Shown: positions 1 through 7,853, numbered from the stretch's first letter. The stretch: 31,527 nt of DNA from Candidatus Nomurabacteria bacterium (GCA_943355135.1 CALREG010000003.1:1-31527); one strand, 5' to 3'. Program-made: numbers and translations. The notes: generated from the sequence alone by a model not told the origin.

Positions 1-2
1 AA

Positions 3-425
3 TATATTCTTATTGCAGTGGGTGTAGCACTTGCCGCGGGGGCGGGCTGGTACGCTTTGTCTATGTCAGAAACTGGTCGCACTATAACCGTCGGCACTGC
101 CACTATTGCGGTAGAGGTTGCCGATACTGAAAGCCTGCGCGAGCAAGGCCTTTCTGGCCGCACTAGTTTGGCGGAAGGAAAGGGGATGCTGTTTGTGTTT
201 GATACCGACGATACGTGGGGCATCTGGATGAAGGATATGCAGTTTCCGCTGGATATTGTATGGATAAGTGCAGAAGGAGTGGTGGTGTCGGTCAAAGCAG
301 GGGCAGCCCCCGAGTCATACCCCGAAGCCTTTTATCCAACAGCGCCTGCGCGCTATGTGCTGGAGCTACCGGCAGGGTATGCTGCGGCACAGGGTATTGC
401 CGAAGGGGTCAAAGTTGTGATATAA
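3..425 (+). CDS. DUF192 family protein, 5' end outside the window
   Basis: The frame is open from base 3, so the gene probably starts upstream. The first visible residues (YILIAVGVALAAGAGWYAL) form a hydrophobic segment, read as a signal peptide or N-terminal anchor. The rest matches the DUF192 family: a V-A-D-T-xx-R-xxGLSGR block, then GMLFVFD, and the W-M-K-D-M-xFPLDIVW core, ending in a VLELPAGYA-type strand. DUF192 proteins are small all-beta extracytoplasmic proteins of unknown function. A GTG at 18 could serve as a start but would cut into the hydrophobic segment. The TAA stop lies inside the -10 box of rnpB. The family call is firm and the function unknown. Confidence 0.85.
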   Translation, partial: YILIAVGVALAAGAGWYALSMSETGRTITVGTATIAVEVADTESLREQGLSGRTSLAEGKGMLFVFDTDDTWGIWMKDMQFPLDIVWISAEGVVVSVKAGAAPESYPEAFYPTAPARYVLELPAGYAAAQGIAEGVKVVI

Positions 426-426
426 T
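397..426 (+). promoter_or_regulatory. rnpB promoter overlapping the DUF192 stop codon
   Basis: TTGCCG (397-402), an 18-nt spacer and a perfect TATAAT (421-426) lie 7-8 nt before the predicted 5' end of RNase P RNA. The TAA of the upstream gene (423-425) is part of the -10 hexamer. Confidence 0.75.
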
Positions 427-432
427 GCTTTC

Positions 433-745
433 AGCGCGTTGAACAGTAGCCTCGCCGCAAGGCGGGGAGGAAAGTCCGGGCACTCGCTTTGGGGCAACCT
501 AAAGCAGCAAGGTAGCAGGTAACCCCTGTCGTACGCTTTTTGCGGGCGTAAGAGGTGCGAACAGTGACGAACCGATTTAGTTCGGGTGAAACGGCAAAAT
601 CCTTACCCGAGTGCAAGGCCGTGCTTGGTCGCAAGACCAAGAGTGCCGCTAGAGCCACACAGCGATGTGTGGCCCAGATAAATTACTGGCTCAAGTTCGC
701 CGTAACTGGCGGGCTGGACAGAACCCGGCTTACAGACGCGCGCGC
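433..745 (+). ncRNA. rnpB: RNase P RNA, bacterial type A-like
   Basis: This is the catalytic RNA that matures tRNA 5' ends. The 5' universal core GAGGAAAGTCCGGGC is at 468-482 and its partner ACAGAACCCGGCTTAC at 719-734, which together build P4. GCGCGT (434-439) pairs with ACGCGC (736-741) to close P1, which fixes the ends to within a few bases. The J11/12-like block with AACAGTGACGAACCG and the GTGAAACGG segment are present in the expected order. The gene has its own promoter and is followed by an intrinsic terminator. Confidence 0.95.
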
Positions 746-757
746 AGACATGTAAAG

Positions 758-782
758 GCCCTGGCTCACCGCCGGGGCTTTT
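758..782 (+). terminator. rnpB intrinsic terminator
   Basis: GCCCTGGC (758-765) pairs over 8 bp, with one T-G wobble, with GCCGGGGC (771-778) around a 5-nt loop, and is followed by TTTT. Confidence 0.85.
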
Positions 783-870
783 GCTTTTCTATCCACAGGA
801 TGCGTCTACGTTTTGTCGGGGTAGGGGCTATACTGAGTGTGGTAGGTTCTGTGCGAAATTATTATTAGCG

Positions 871-889
871 CGGAGGTATTGTTCCTCCG
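871..889. repeat. CGGAGG hairpin ahead of the O-antigen-ligase-like gene
   Basis: CGGAGG (871-876) and CCTCCG (884-889) form a 6-bp stem with a 7-nt loop, 20 nt before the next start codon. The T-rich but interrupted tail makes a terminator uncertain. Similar CGGAGG/CCTCCG hairpins occur at 10447-10467 and 28535-28551. I see no clear promoter between 783 and 909. Confidence 0.4.
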
Positions 890-909
890 TCATTATTGTT
901 TAGCTATAT

Positions 910-3243
910 ATGCACTCACGACTCATGTCGTGGTCGCGATATGCGCTCCTTGCGGGTATTGTTCTCGCTTTGGTGCTCGTCATCCCGACCGCGTGGTTTC
1001 CGTTCCAATTGTCTAAGGTAGCGGCATTCGCCGTTGCCCTCTTAGTAACCGCAGTCCTATATGTAGTGGGCGGCGGAGCTCGCGACCTCATACGCACGCA
1101 TGGGCTTTTTGCCGCGCTCGCGGTGGGGCTTCTTCCTGTTCTGTACTTCATCTCTTCGTTCTTCTCGGTTGACCGCACCCTTTCGACAACGGGGTATGGT
1201 ATCGAAACCGACACCACGGTGTTCGTATTGCTCGCCGCTATAAGCTACCTGCTGGCTTTTACGCTCTTTAAGACCCTGCGTACTGCGCGCATGCTCACGA
1301 CAGTCGTATTCTGGGCGCTTGTTGCGGCAGCGGCATTCCAGTTTGTATCTGTCGCTGTTGGTACGCCGTTTGATGCCTTTGCCGATCGCTCGGTCAACCT
1401 CGTCGGCAAGTGGAACGACCTTGGGCTTCTTGCAACACTGCTCATCCTCTTGTCTTTCGCCCGTGTTGAGCTTGCTGCTCCCACAAAAATCAATCGCATT
1501 GCTACCGCAGTCGGCGGTGTAATACTCGTTGCTCTCTTGGGGCTCGTCAACTTTCCGCTCGCGTGGGGCCTCTTGCTCGCAGGCTGCATCGTCATAGGGA
1601 TACTCTCGCTGCTGCTCCAGCGTGCTGATATGCGCGCCGAGTCTGCAAGTGCCTCAGTAACAGCGGCCTCAATCATCCCGTGGTACTCGGTCGCGGGCGC
1701 TGCTGTTGCCATACTCTTCTTGCTCTACGGCGCATCATTCAACGCATCACTTACTCAACTATTTCCTGTTTCTTCGCTCGAAGTGCGCCCAGGCTTGGCC
1801 TCTACGCTTGATGTCATCAATAAAGCCCGCGCAGGCTCATTTAGCCGTACGATGTTGGGCACCGGACCTTCAACCTTCGGTGAGCAGTGGCTTATCCACA
1901 AACCTGCGGAAGTTAATCAGACGCAGTTTTGGAACCTCGACTTCAACGTCGGCTACTCGACGCTTGCAACCGCATTCGGCACGGTCGGATTCCTTGGAGC
2001 AATTGCATGGCTCGTTCCGCTCCTGCTCCTGATTGCCGCACTTGTCCGCGCCGCGCGCTTGGGTGTGCTCTCGCGCGAGGAACGCTTGACCGCTGCACTA
2101 CTGAGCATCGGAAGTCTCTTCCTCATGACCACGGTCGTGCTCTATGTCCCGAGTCAAAACATTATCCTGCTCGCCTTTGTACTTTCTGGCGCGGCGTTCG
2201 GATTCCTCTGGCGCCAAGGGCGACCCGCAGGAGATGAAGCCCCTATGCCGTCGCTCTTCCAAGGGGTAGGCATCATCGCTGTCGCCGGTGTATTGGTGGT
2301 CTTTACGCTCGTGGGGACATTTGTCACCGCGCGCCGCTTTGTGGCGCAGGCATACACGGGTGCAGGGCTCTACGAGCTTTCGCTCGGACAAATTGATGCG
2401 GCGCTTGCACATGCCGCTCGTTCGCAAAAAATAGAAATGACTGCCGACTCATTGCGCCTTCAGACCGATGCCGGTGCACAGAAGCTCGCTCAAATTGCAC
2501 AGGACACTACACTCAAACCTGAAGACGCTCGCACCCAATTTACCGCTCAAGTACAAACCGTTATCCCTGCAGGACAAGCGGCTATTGTCGCTTCGCCGAT
2601 GGACTATCGTGGATACTACTCGCTCGGCCGTGTCTACGACCTCCTCGCATCGCTCAAGGTTGATGGCGCATACCAAAGCGCGCAGGCGGCCTATGGTGCT
2701 GCCGCGCAGCGCAACCCGACCAACCCGAGCATCCCACTGGCACTCGCTCGTCTTGAGGCTTCCCAAGGTAATGCGCAAGGAACGCAGGACAACATCACCA
2801 AAGCACTCACACTTAAGTCTGACTACACCGACGCAATACTCTTTGTGGTGCAGATCAACGTCGCCAACAACGACTTGAAGTCTGCTATACAAAACACGCA
2901 GATAGCCGTGCAGACTGCGCCGGGTGTAGCAAGTATCTGGTTCCAGCTCGGGCTCTTATACTACTCGGGCAATGACAGTAAGAATGCCATACCACCACTG
3001 GAGCAGGCTATTGTGCTCGTGCCAGACTACGCCAACGCCAAATACTTCCTCGCTCTTGCGTACTATGCAGAGGGCCGACAAAACGATTCGCTGCGCCTCT
3101 TCCAAGAGCTCGCGGTCAGCAACCCTGACAATACCGAGGTCAAGTCGATCGTCGCCAACCTGCAGGCGGGCAAAAAACCGCTTGATGGTTTAGAACCACA
3201 AACCGCACCAGAAGACCGCGCTACCGCTCCGGTACAGCAGTAA
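910..3243 (+). CDS. O-antigen ligase-like polytopic membrane protein with C-terminal TPR repeats
   Basis: This is a 777-aa protein. Residues 1 to about 480 hold a dozen or so hydrophobic helices. The segment LGTGPSTFGEQWL, followed by NxDFNVGYSTLATAFGTVG, resembles the periplasmic-loop signature of Wzy/WaaL-type O-antigen polymerases and ligases. Residues from about 560 to 765 are helical tetratricopeptide-like repeats (YYSLGRVYD; WFQLGLLYYSGN; YFLALAYYAEGRQNDSLRLF). The fusion suggests a membrane enzyme that transfers or polymerises surface glycans, with a TPR partner-binding tail; this is inference. It lies just upstream of murJ. The start ATG has no clear Shine-Dalgarno. Confidence 0.75.
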   Translation: MHSRLMSWSRYALLAGIVLALVLVIPTAWFPFQLSKVAAFAVALLVTAVLYVVGGGARDLIRTHGLFAALAVGLLPVLYFISSFFSVDRTLSTTGYGIETDTTVFVLLAAISYLLAFTLFKTLRTARMLTTVVFWALVAAAAFQFVSVAVGTPFDAFADRSVNLVGKWNDLGLLATLLILLSFARVELAAPTKINRIATAVGGVILVALLGLVNFPLAWGLLLAGCIVIGILSLLLQRADMRAESASASVTAASIIPWYSVAGAAVAILFLLYGASFNASLTQLFPVSSLEVRPGLASTLDVINKARAGSFSRTMLGTGPSTFGEQWLIHKPAEVNQTQFWNLDFNVGYSTLATAFGTVGFLGAIAWLVPLLLLIAALVRAARLGVLSREERLTAALLSIGSLFLMTTVVLYVPSQNIILLAFVLSGAAFGFLWRQGRPAGDEAPMPSLFQGVGIIAVAGVLVVFTLVGTFVTARRFVAQAYTGAGLYELSLGQIDAALAHAARSQKIEMTADSLRLQTDAGAQKLAQIAQDTTLKPEDARTQFTAQVQTVIPAGQAAIVASPMDYRGYYSLGRVYDLLASLKVDGAYQSAQAAYGAAAQRNPTNPSIPLALARLEASQGNAQGTQDNITKALTLKSDYTDAILFVVQINVANNDLKSAIQNTQIAVQTAPGVASIWFQLGLLYYSGNDSKNAIPPLEQAIVLVPDYANAKYFLALAYYAEGRQNDSLRLFQELAVSNPDNTEVKSIVANLQAGKKPLDGLEPQTAPEDRATAPVQQ

Positions 3244-3293
3244 CCCCACAATAATGCTCGCTCTAAGTGTAATAGGGTGGTATTTATAAGGGT

Positions 3294-4982
3294 ATGAGTC
3301 CCACGGAAGCGGCGCGCAAAGGCATACGGGCACTAGTAAGCGCCATGAATATAGAGGTACGCGGGCTACACCAAGCCGCGTACCTCTTGGCGCTTTTTGC
3401 CTTGCTCTCACAGCTTTTGGCATTGGTGCGCGACCGCCTGCTGGCGAGTACATTCGGTGCTTCGCAAACACTCGATGTCTATTATGCGGCGTTTCGTGTA
3501 CCAGACCTGCTCTTTGCCACCGTTGCATCGCTACTGTCGCTCTACGCGCTCTTGCCGGTGCTCTCGCGCTTAGAGACAGGAGCAAAGGGGAGCGCGGGCT
3601 TCTTGAGCAAAATACTACTCTTTTTCTTTGTGGCGATGAGCGCGCTTGCGGGAGTACTTTTTGTGCTTGCGCCGTACCTCGCACCTTTGGTCGCGCCAGG
3701 TATAGCAGGAGAGCAGTTGGTGTTGTTGATGCGGATATTACTGCTGCAGCCGATACTGCTCGGCGCCTCAAATATTCTTGCGTCGCTTACCCAGATGAGA
3801 CACCGATTTTTGCTCTATGCAATTTCGCCACTACTCTACAACCTCGGCATCATCATCGGCATTATGGAGCTGTATCCCCGAATGGGCATGGCGGGGTTGG
3901 CATGGGGCGTAGTGTTGGGTGCAGGTTTGCACGTGGGCATACAACTGCCTTTCTTTTCCTCCGAGCGGGGGAGCAGTATGTCGTTTAAAGAAGCGTTTGG
4001 CTATCTGCGCGAGGTGCTCGGTCTGTCGGTACCGCGCACGCTGGCGCTGTCTATGGGACAGATATCGCTCCTGATACTGACCGCAATGGCGTCATTTTTT
4101 GCCCCCGGTTCTATAGCAGTGTTTATGTTTGCATTCAACCTCCAAGCGGTGCCACTCACTATTATCGGTGTCTCATACTCGGTGGCGGCATTTCCCACAC
4201 TCTCGCGCCTGCATGCGGCAGGCGAGAGGCGGGAGTTCCTCAGCCACATCGAAGCGGCACTCCGGCACATGCTTTTTTGGGCAATACCCGCGACCGTTTT
4301 TGTTATTGTGCTGCGCGCGCAGTTGGTGCGCACGATACTGGGCGCAGGAGCTTTTGATTGGGAGGCGACACGGCTTACTGCAGCGGCGCTCGCGCTTTTT
4401 GTGGTGTCACTGTGCGCGCAGAGTATTAGTCTACTTATTGCGCGAGGCTACTATGCCGCGGGGCGGACACTGCGACCGCTTATATTTGCATTAGTATCGG
4501 TCGGGGCCGCGATTATAAGTGCCGTATCTTTGAGCACCCTTTTCCACGCCAGCCCGATATGGCGCAACTTTCTTGAGTCTCTTTTGCGCGTCGCCGACAT
4601 ACCGGGCACGACGGTGCTGATGCTCGCACTTGGGTACTGTATCGGTGCCTTGTTGCAGGCGGCCGTAGGACTCTACTACTTCTCGCGCGACTTCTCCTTT
4701 TCGCTCCAAGGATTGCGGACGCTCGCATTCCAGAGTTTTGGTGCATCAATTATCGGCGGAGCCGCCGCGTACGCGATGCTTGCCTATGCAGGCAGTTTCT
4801 TAGATATCAATACGGTCGTGGGGATTGTATCGCAAGGGCTTATTGGCGGCATCTCGGGTCTGGTGGTTACGGTCTGCGTACTCGCACTCTTAAAAAATCG
4901 CGAGCTGATAGAAGCGTACGGCTCGTTGCACAAACGCTTTGTCAAAGAGCCGCCCGCGGTCGAAGCCACCGACGTCGCGTAA
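3294..4982 (+). CDS. murJ: MurJ/MviN lipid II flippase
   Basis: This 562-aa protein of the MOP superfamily moves lipid-linked peptidoglycan precursor across the membrane. The family N-terminus is clear: SQLLALVRDRLLASTFGAS, then LDVYYAAFRVPDLLF, with about 14 hydrophobic helices. The middle contains the typical F-A-xNLQAVPLTIIGVSYSVAAFPTLSRL block. An alternative start at 3345 (MNIEVRGLHQAAYLLALF) fits the usual MurJ N-terminus. I keep 3294 because a -10-like TATTTA lies 7 nt upstream of it, the same spacing as other leaderless genes here. It probably acts with FtsB, FtsA and FtsZ, which are encoded elsewhere in the window. Confidence 0.92.
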   Translation: MSPTEAARKGIRALVSAMNIEVRGLHQAAYLLALFALLSQLLALVRDRLLASTFGASQTLDVYYAAFRVPDLLFATVASLLSLYALLPVLSRLETGAKGSAGFLSKILLFFFVAMSALAGVLFVLAPYLAPLVAPGIAGEQLVLLMRILLLQPILLGASNILASLTQMRHRFLLYAISPLLYNLGIIIGIMELYPRMGMAGLAWGVVLGAGLHVGIQLPFFSSERGSSMSFKEAFGYLREVLGLSVPRTLALSMGQISLLILTAMASFFAPGSIAVFMFAFNLQAVPLTIIGVSYSVAAFPTLSRLHAAGERREFLSHIEAALRHMLFWAIPATVFVIVLRAQLVRTILGAGAFDWEATRLTAAALALFVVSLCAQSISLLIARGYYAAGRTLRPLIFALVSVGAAIISAVSLSTLFHASPIWRNFLESLLRVADIPGTTVLMLALGYCIGALLQAAVGLYYFSRDFSFSLQGLRTLAFQSFGASIIGGAAAYAMLAYAGSFLDINTVVGIVSQGLIGGISGLVVTVCVLALLKNRELIEAYGSLHKRFVKEPPAVEATDVA

Positions 4983-4997
4983 TTGGTCAAAAACTGC

Positions 4998-5010
4998 TAC
5001 ATTCTCTCTT
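4998..5010 (+). promoter_or_regulatory. Putative -10 box of the ancestral lepA start
   Basis: TACATT (4998-5003) is followed by 7 nt and a GTG at 5011. This is the geometry seen before many start codons in this window and predicts a leaderless transcript starting at or near the GTG. No convincing -35 element is visible. Confidence 0.5.
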
Positions 5011-5115
5011 GTGCAACACATTCGCAACTTCTCCATCATTGCTCACACCTGCCCCGTTAGAACGCAGGGCGTTTCTAACGGGGTCGACCATCCCATTAGA
5101 AAGCAAAGCTTCTAA
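5011..5115 (+). pseudogene. Duplicated lepA start, 34-codon in-frame remnant or upstream ORF
   Basis: From GTG 5011 the frame reads VQHIRNFSIIAHT, which copies the first 13 residues of LepA (MNHIRNFSIIAHI at 5137). It then runs through two palindromic elements and stops at TAA 5113-5115, inside the second palindrome's right arm. The remnant is in the same frame as the real lepA start, exactly 42 codons upstream, with 21 nt between its stop and that start. The two copies differ at many synonymous positions. It is either the broken original lepA start or a translated upstream ORF that controls lepA. Confidence 0.7.
5052..5083. repeat. Palindromic element copy 1 in the lepA leader
   Basis: CCCCGTTAGAA (5052-5062) and TTCTAACGGGG (5073-5083) are perfect 11-bp inverted arms with a 10-nt loop. 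The arms match copies 2 and 3 except for a compensated outermost base pair. Confidence 0.9.
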
Positions 5116-5120
5116 CGGGA
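5091..5120. repeat. Palindromic element copy 2 in the lepA leader
   Basis: TCCCATTAGAA (5091-5101) and TTCTAACGGGA (5110-5120) form the same stem with one A-C mismatch. An inner AAGC/GCTT pairing can extend it. The outer pair is T-A, against C-G in copy 1 and A-T in copy 3. Confidence 0.88.
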
Positions 5121-5136
5121 CAGACGGCATACTCAT

Positions 5137-6936
5137 ATGAACCACATACGAAATTTTTCAATCATAGCGCATATAGATCATGGAAAAAGTACATTGGCTG
5201 ACCGGTTTTTGGAGGTGACCAATACGATAGAAAAGCGCAAAATGCGCGAGCAGGTGCTCGACTCGATGGACCTTGAGCGCGAGCGGGGTATCACCATAAA
5301 AATGCAACCCGTTAGAATGAGCTACACACTTTCTAACGGGTCAGGACCGGCGCAAACCTATCAGTTAAATTTGATTGATACCCCCGGGCATATCGACTTT
5401 TCTTATGAGGTGTCGCGCGCGCTCACCGCGGTGGAGGGCGCTATTTTGCTCGTTGATGCCACCCAAGGTGTGCAGGCACAAACGCTCACGACCCTGCGCA
5501 GTGCGCGCGAGCAAGGGCTGGTCATTATCCCCGCTATTTCTAAAATTGACTCGCCCTTGGCGATGGTAGAGGACACCAAGCTGCAACTTTCTAAACTGCT
5601 CGGCATTTCGCCGGACAGCATACTTGCGTGCTCGGGTCGGACAGGGGATGGGGTGGAGGATTTGATAAAGGCGGTCATTGAACGTGTGCCCCCGCCGAAA
5701 CCTTCTGGTGCAAAAGACGCGCAAGCGCTGGTGTTCGACTTTCAATACTCCGACCATCAAGGGGTCATCGTCTTTTTGCGCATGTTCGGCGGCTCGGTCA
5801 AAAAGGGCGATGCGCTGGAGTTTGCGGCGAGCGGACGCCGGTTCGCCGCTCTGGAGGTGGGCACCTTTTCACCGACCCCAAAAATCGCCGACAAGCTGAG
5901 CGCGGGAGAGATAGGCTACATCGTGACCGGCATCAAAGAGCCGGGGTTTGCCCGCGTCGGCGACACGGTACGCACCCAGAAGAGCACCACACCGCCCTTG
6001 GCGGGCTATGGCGAGCCGCGACCGGTGGTGTGGGCATCTTTGTACCCCGAGAGCCAAGACGACTTTACTGCACTGCGCCAAGCGCTCGGCCGGCTGCGGC
6101 TCAGCGACTCGTCACTCTCGTTTGAGGAGGAGTCGTCAGGGATGCTGGGGCGCGGCTTCCGTTGCGGGATGCTGGGCATGTTGCATCTGGAGATTGTGAC
6201 CGAGCGTTTGCGCCGTGAGGCGCACTTGGCGCTCATTGTCACCACCCCGAGCATCGAGTACGAGGTAGAAACAAAAGACGGCAAGCGCGTGAGTGTGTAC
6301 TCCGCACCCCAATTCCCCGAGCATGGACAGATTGTCAAAGTGTGGGAGCCGTTTGTCGAGGTGGAGATATTATTGCCAGCCGACTATTTGGGCAACACCG
6401 TGACGCTCTTGTTTGAACACGAGGCGGTGACCGAGGCGACAGAAAACTTTTCTGAAGGGCGGATCAAGCTTACGGTGGTGATGCCCTTGCGCGAGCTGAT
6501 GCGCAACTTTTTTGACAAAATTAAGAGCGCCACTTCGGGCTATGCATCAGTCTCATACCAAATGCGCGAGTTGCGCGTGGCCGATGTGGCTCGTCTCGAC
6601 ATTTTAGTGGCCGATGAGTTGGTGCCGGCATTTTCGCGCATTGTGGCCAAGCATCGCGTGGACGAAGAGGCTATCGCCGCCGTAGAAAAATTGTACGGGA
6701 TACTCCCGCGGCAGATGTTCAGCACTAAAATCCAAGGCCAAGCCTTGGGGCGCATTATTTCATCGCGTACGCTCTCGGCTATGAGCAAAAACGTGACTCA
6801 ATACATGTACGGCGGCGATATTACCCGCAAAATGAAGCTCCGCGAAAAGCAAAAGAAAGGCAAGGCAAAGATGAAAGAGCGCGGCAAGGTCAATATCCCC
6901 GAGGAGGTATTCCTCAAGATGGTCAAAGGAGAGTAG
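5137..6936 (+). CDS. lepA: Elongation factor 4 (LepA), translational GTPase
   Basis: This 599-aa ribosome-associated GTPase is thought to act on stalled or back-translocated elongation complexes. The G1 motif AHIDHGKS is at residues 11-18 and G3 DTPGH at 81-85. Switch I ends in ERERGITIK. The EF-4-specific C-terminal domain ends in a basic KKGKAKMKERGKVNIPEEVF tail, and the length is normal. Residues 57-68 (PVRMSYTLSNGS) are encoded by a perfect palindrome and make this loop slightly longer than usual. The ATG at 5137 has no Shine-Dalgarno and no -10 box at the usual distance; a duplicated start lies 126 nt upstream. The first 25 or so codons are more AT-rich than the rest. Confidence 0.97.
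   Translation: MNHIRNFSIIAHIDHGKSTLADRFLEVTNTIEKRKMREQVLDSMDLERERGITIKMQPVRMSYTLSNGSGPAQTYQLNLIDTPGHIDFSYEVSRALTAVEGAILLVDATQGVQAQTLTTLRSAREQGLVIIPAISKIDSPLAMVEDTKLQLSKLLGISPDSILACSGRTGDGVEDLIKAVIERVPPPKPSGAKDAQALVFDFQYSDHQGVIVFLRMFGGSVKKGDALEFAASGRRFAALEVGTFSPTPKIADKLSAGEIGYIVTGIKEPGFARVGDTVRTQKSTTPPLAGYGEPRPVVWASLYPESQDDFTALRQALGRLRLSDSSLSFEEESSGMLGRGFRCGMLGMLHLEIVTERLRREAHLALIVTTPSIEYEVETKDGKRVSVYSAPQFPEHGQIVKVWEPFVEVEILLPADYLGNTVTLLFEHEAVTEATENFSEGRIKLTVVMPLRELMRNFFDKIKSATSGYASVSYQMRELRVADVARLDILVADELVPAFSRIVAKHRVDEEAIAAVEKLYGILPRQMFSTKIQGQALGRIISSRTLSAMSKNVTQYMYGGDITRKMKLREKQKKGKAKMKERGKVNIPEEVFLKMVKGE
5307..5341. repeat. Palindromic element copy 3 inside the lepA coding region
   Basis: ACCCGTTAGAA (5307-5317) and TTCTAACGGGT (5331-5341) form a perfect 11-bp stem with a 13-nt loop. 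In frame the arms encode P-V-R and S-N-G, as in the upstream copy 1. Confidence 0.9.
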
Positions 6937-6945
6937 GGGGAGCCT

Positions 6946-7050
6946 TTAGACGCCGTAGGCAAAGCTGGAGATAATCATCGAGCCTATCACCACCACGCCG
7001 ATTGTAATGCTGATGATTCTAACGATGCGTTCTCTGTTTTTTCCAAACAT
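6946..7050 (-). CDS. 34-aa single-helix membrane peptide
   Basis: From ATG 7050 the frame reads MFGKNRERIVRIISITIGVV and continues to a TAA at 6946-6948. A basic N-terminus is followed by one hydrophobic helix, so it should be an inner-membrane peptide with its N-terminus inside. A perfect TATAAT lies 6 nt before the ATG on this strand, so the mRNA would be leaderless. It is divergent from the FtsB-like gene. I do not recognise the family. The codons GTT AGA match half of the lepA palindrome arm, perhaps by chance. Confidence 0.55.
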   Translation of the reverse strand: MFGKNRERIVRIISITIGVVVIGSMIISSFAYGV

Positions 7051-7055
7051 GGGGG

Positions 7056-7062
7056 TATTATA
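7056..7062. promoter_or_regulatory. Shared two-way -10 element
   Basis: The sequence TATTATA holds TATTAT for the plus strand (7056-7061, 7 nt before ATG 7069) and TATAAT for the minus strand (7062-7057, 6 nt before ATG 7050). -35 elements are weak on both sides. Confidence 0.6.
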
Positions 7063-7068
7063 AGCGAT

Positions 7069-7458
7069 ATGCGCGAGTTTAAAAAGCGCCGCACGGTGGG
7101 GGCAGAAATCCTCAGGATAACGGTCGGCTTGGTCGGCGTGGCGCTACTGTGCCTAGGGGCTTTTTTTGCCGCACGCGGGGCATGGGACATGTATGGCAAG
7201 TTTGCCGGTGCGGCTACGGCGCGGGCCCAAGCCGAAGCCCAACTGCAGGACTTGCAGGCTCGGCACCAAAAAATAGCTACCGAGGTGTCAGAGCTAGAAT
7301 CTCCGCGCGGGCTGGAGGCCGAGCTGCGCGAGCGCTATGGGGTGGCTCGCCCTGGAGAAGGAGAGATACAGATAGTACGACAGGCGAGTTCGACCGAGAT
7401 ACTCCGGCAGGAACCCAACGTATTTCAAAAGCTGTGGCGCTCGCTCTTGGTTTGGTAA
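7069..7458 (+). CDS. FtsB/DivIC-like septum formation protein
   Basis: This 129-aa protein has the layout of the DivIC/FtsB family. A short basic cytoplasmic tail (MREFKKRRTVG) is followed by one transmembrane helix (about residues 12-36) and a periplasmic coiled coil (about 45-85, rich in A, Q, E and L, including EAQLQDLQARHQKIATEVSE). The family C-terminal motif of the type L-E-xx-R-E-R-YG-V-ARPGE is at about residues 85-103. Family members link FtsL and FtsQ in the divisome. A -10-like TATTAT lies 7 nt before the ATG and no Shine-Dalgarno is visible. Confidence 0.82.
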   Translation: MREFKKRRTVGAEILRITVGLVGVALLCLGAFFAARGAWDMYGKFAGAATARAQAEAQLQDLQARHQKIATEVSELESPRGLEAELRERYGVARPGEGEIQIVRQASSTEILRQEPNVFQKLWRSLLVW

Positions 7459-7462
7459 TCGG

Positions 7463-7533
7463 TGCGAGTGGGGAGAATCGAACTCCCGCCCGATGCTTGG
7501 GAAGCACCAGTTCTGCCACTAAACTACACTCGC
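7463..7533 (-). tRNA. tRNA-Gly (CCC)
   Basis: The acceptor arms GCGAGTG/CACTCGC pair perfectly. The anticodon loop TTCCCAA reads GGG codons. The T loop is the normal TTCGATT, the D loop keeps GG, and the discriminator is A. CCA is not encoded. Confidence 0.95.
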
Positions 7534-7546
7534 TAGTAACTCTATT

Positions 7547-7575
7547 TTGCTTCGATACCTCCCCGATGATATACT
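7547..7575 (+). promoter_or_regulatory. Glutaredoxin promoter
   Basis: TTGCTT (7547-7552), a 17-nt spacer and TATACT (7570-7575) lie 7 nt before ATG 7583, predicting a leaderless mRNA. Confidence 0.75.
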
Positions 7576-7582
7576 AGTTTTT

Positions 7583-7825
7583 ATGGATAAAAAAGTAACG
7601 ATTTATACGACGCCGACCTGCCACTTCTGCCAAGCGGCCAAGGAATTCTTTACCGAAAAGGGGGTGCAGTACACCGCCTTTGATGTATCTGCCGATGCGC
7701 AAAAGCGCGAGGAGATGATTAAGCTCACCGGTCAGTTGGGCGTACCCGTCATCGTCATCGGCGAGGACATCATGGTTGGGTTCGACAGGCAAAAGATAGC
7801 CGATAAGCTCGGGATCGCGGCCTAG
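7583..7825 (+). CDS. Glutaredoxin-like thiol-disulfide oxidoreductase
   Basis: This 80-aa thioredoxin-fold protein carries the redox motif CHFC at residues 13-16, just after the first strand VTIYTTPT. The cis-proline segment GVPVIVIG and the C-terminal GFDRQKIADKLG helix match glutaredoxin and NrdH-type proteins. Hsp20 and thioredoxin reductase are encoded nearby, and TrxB could be its reductant if it is NrdH-like; that pairing is inference. The ATG at 7583 is chosen over an upstream in-frame start because the promoter ends 7 nt before it. Confidence 0.88.
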   Translation: MDKKVTIYTTPTCHFCQAAKEFFTEKGVQYTAFDVSADAQKREEMIKLTGQLGVPVIVIGEDIMVGFDRQKIADKLGIAA

Positions 7826-7853
7826 TAAATCCCGTTTAGTACAGATACTCTTA

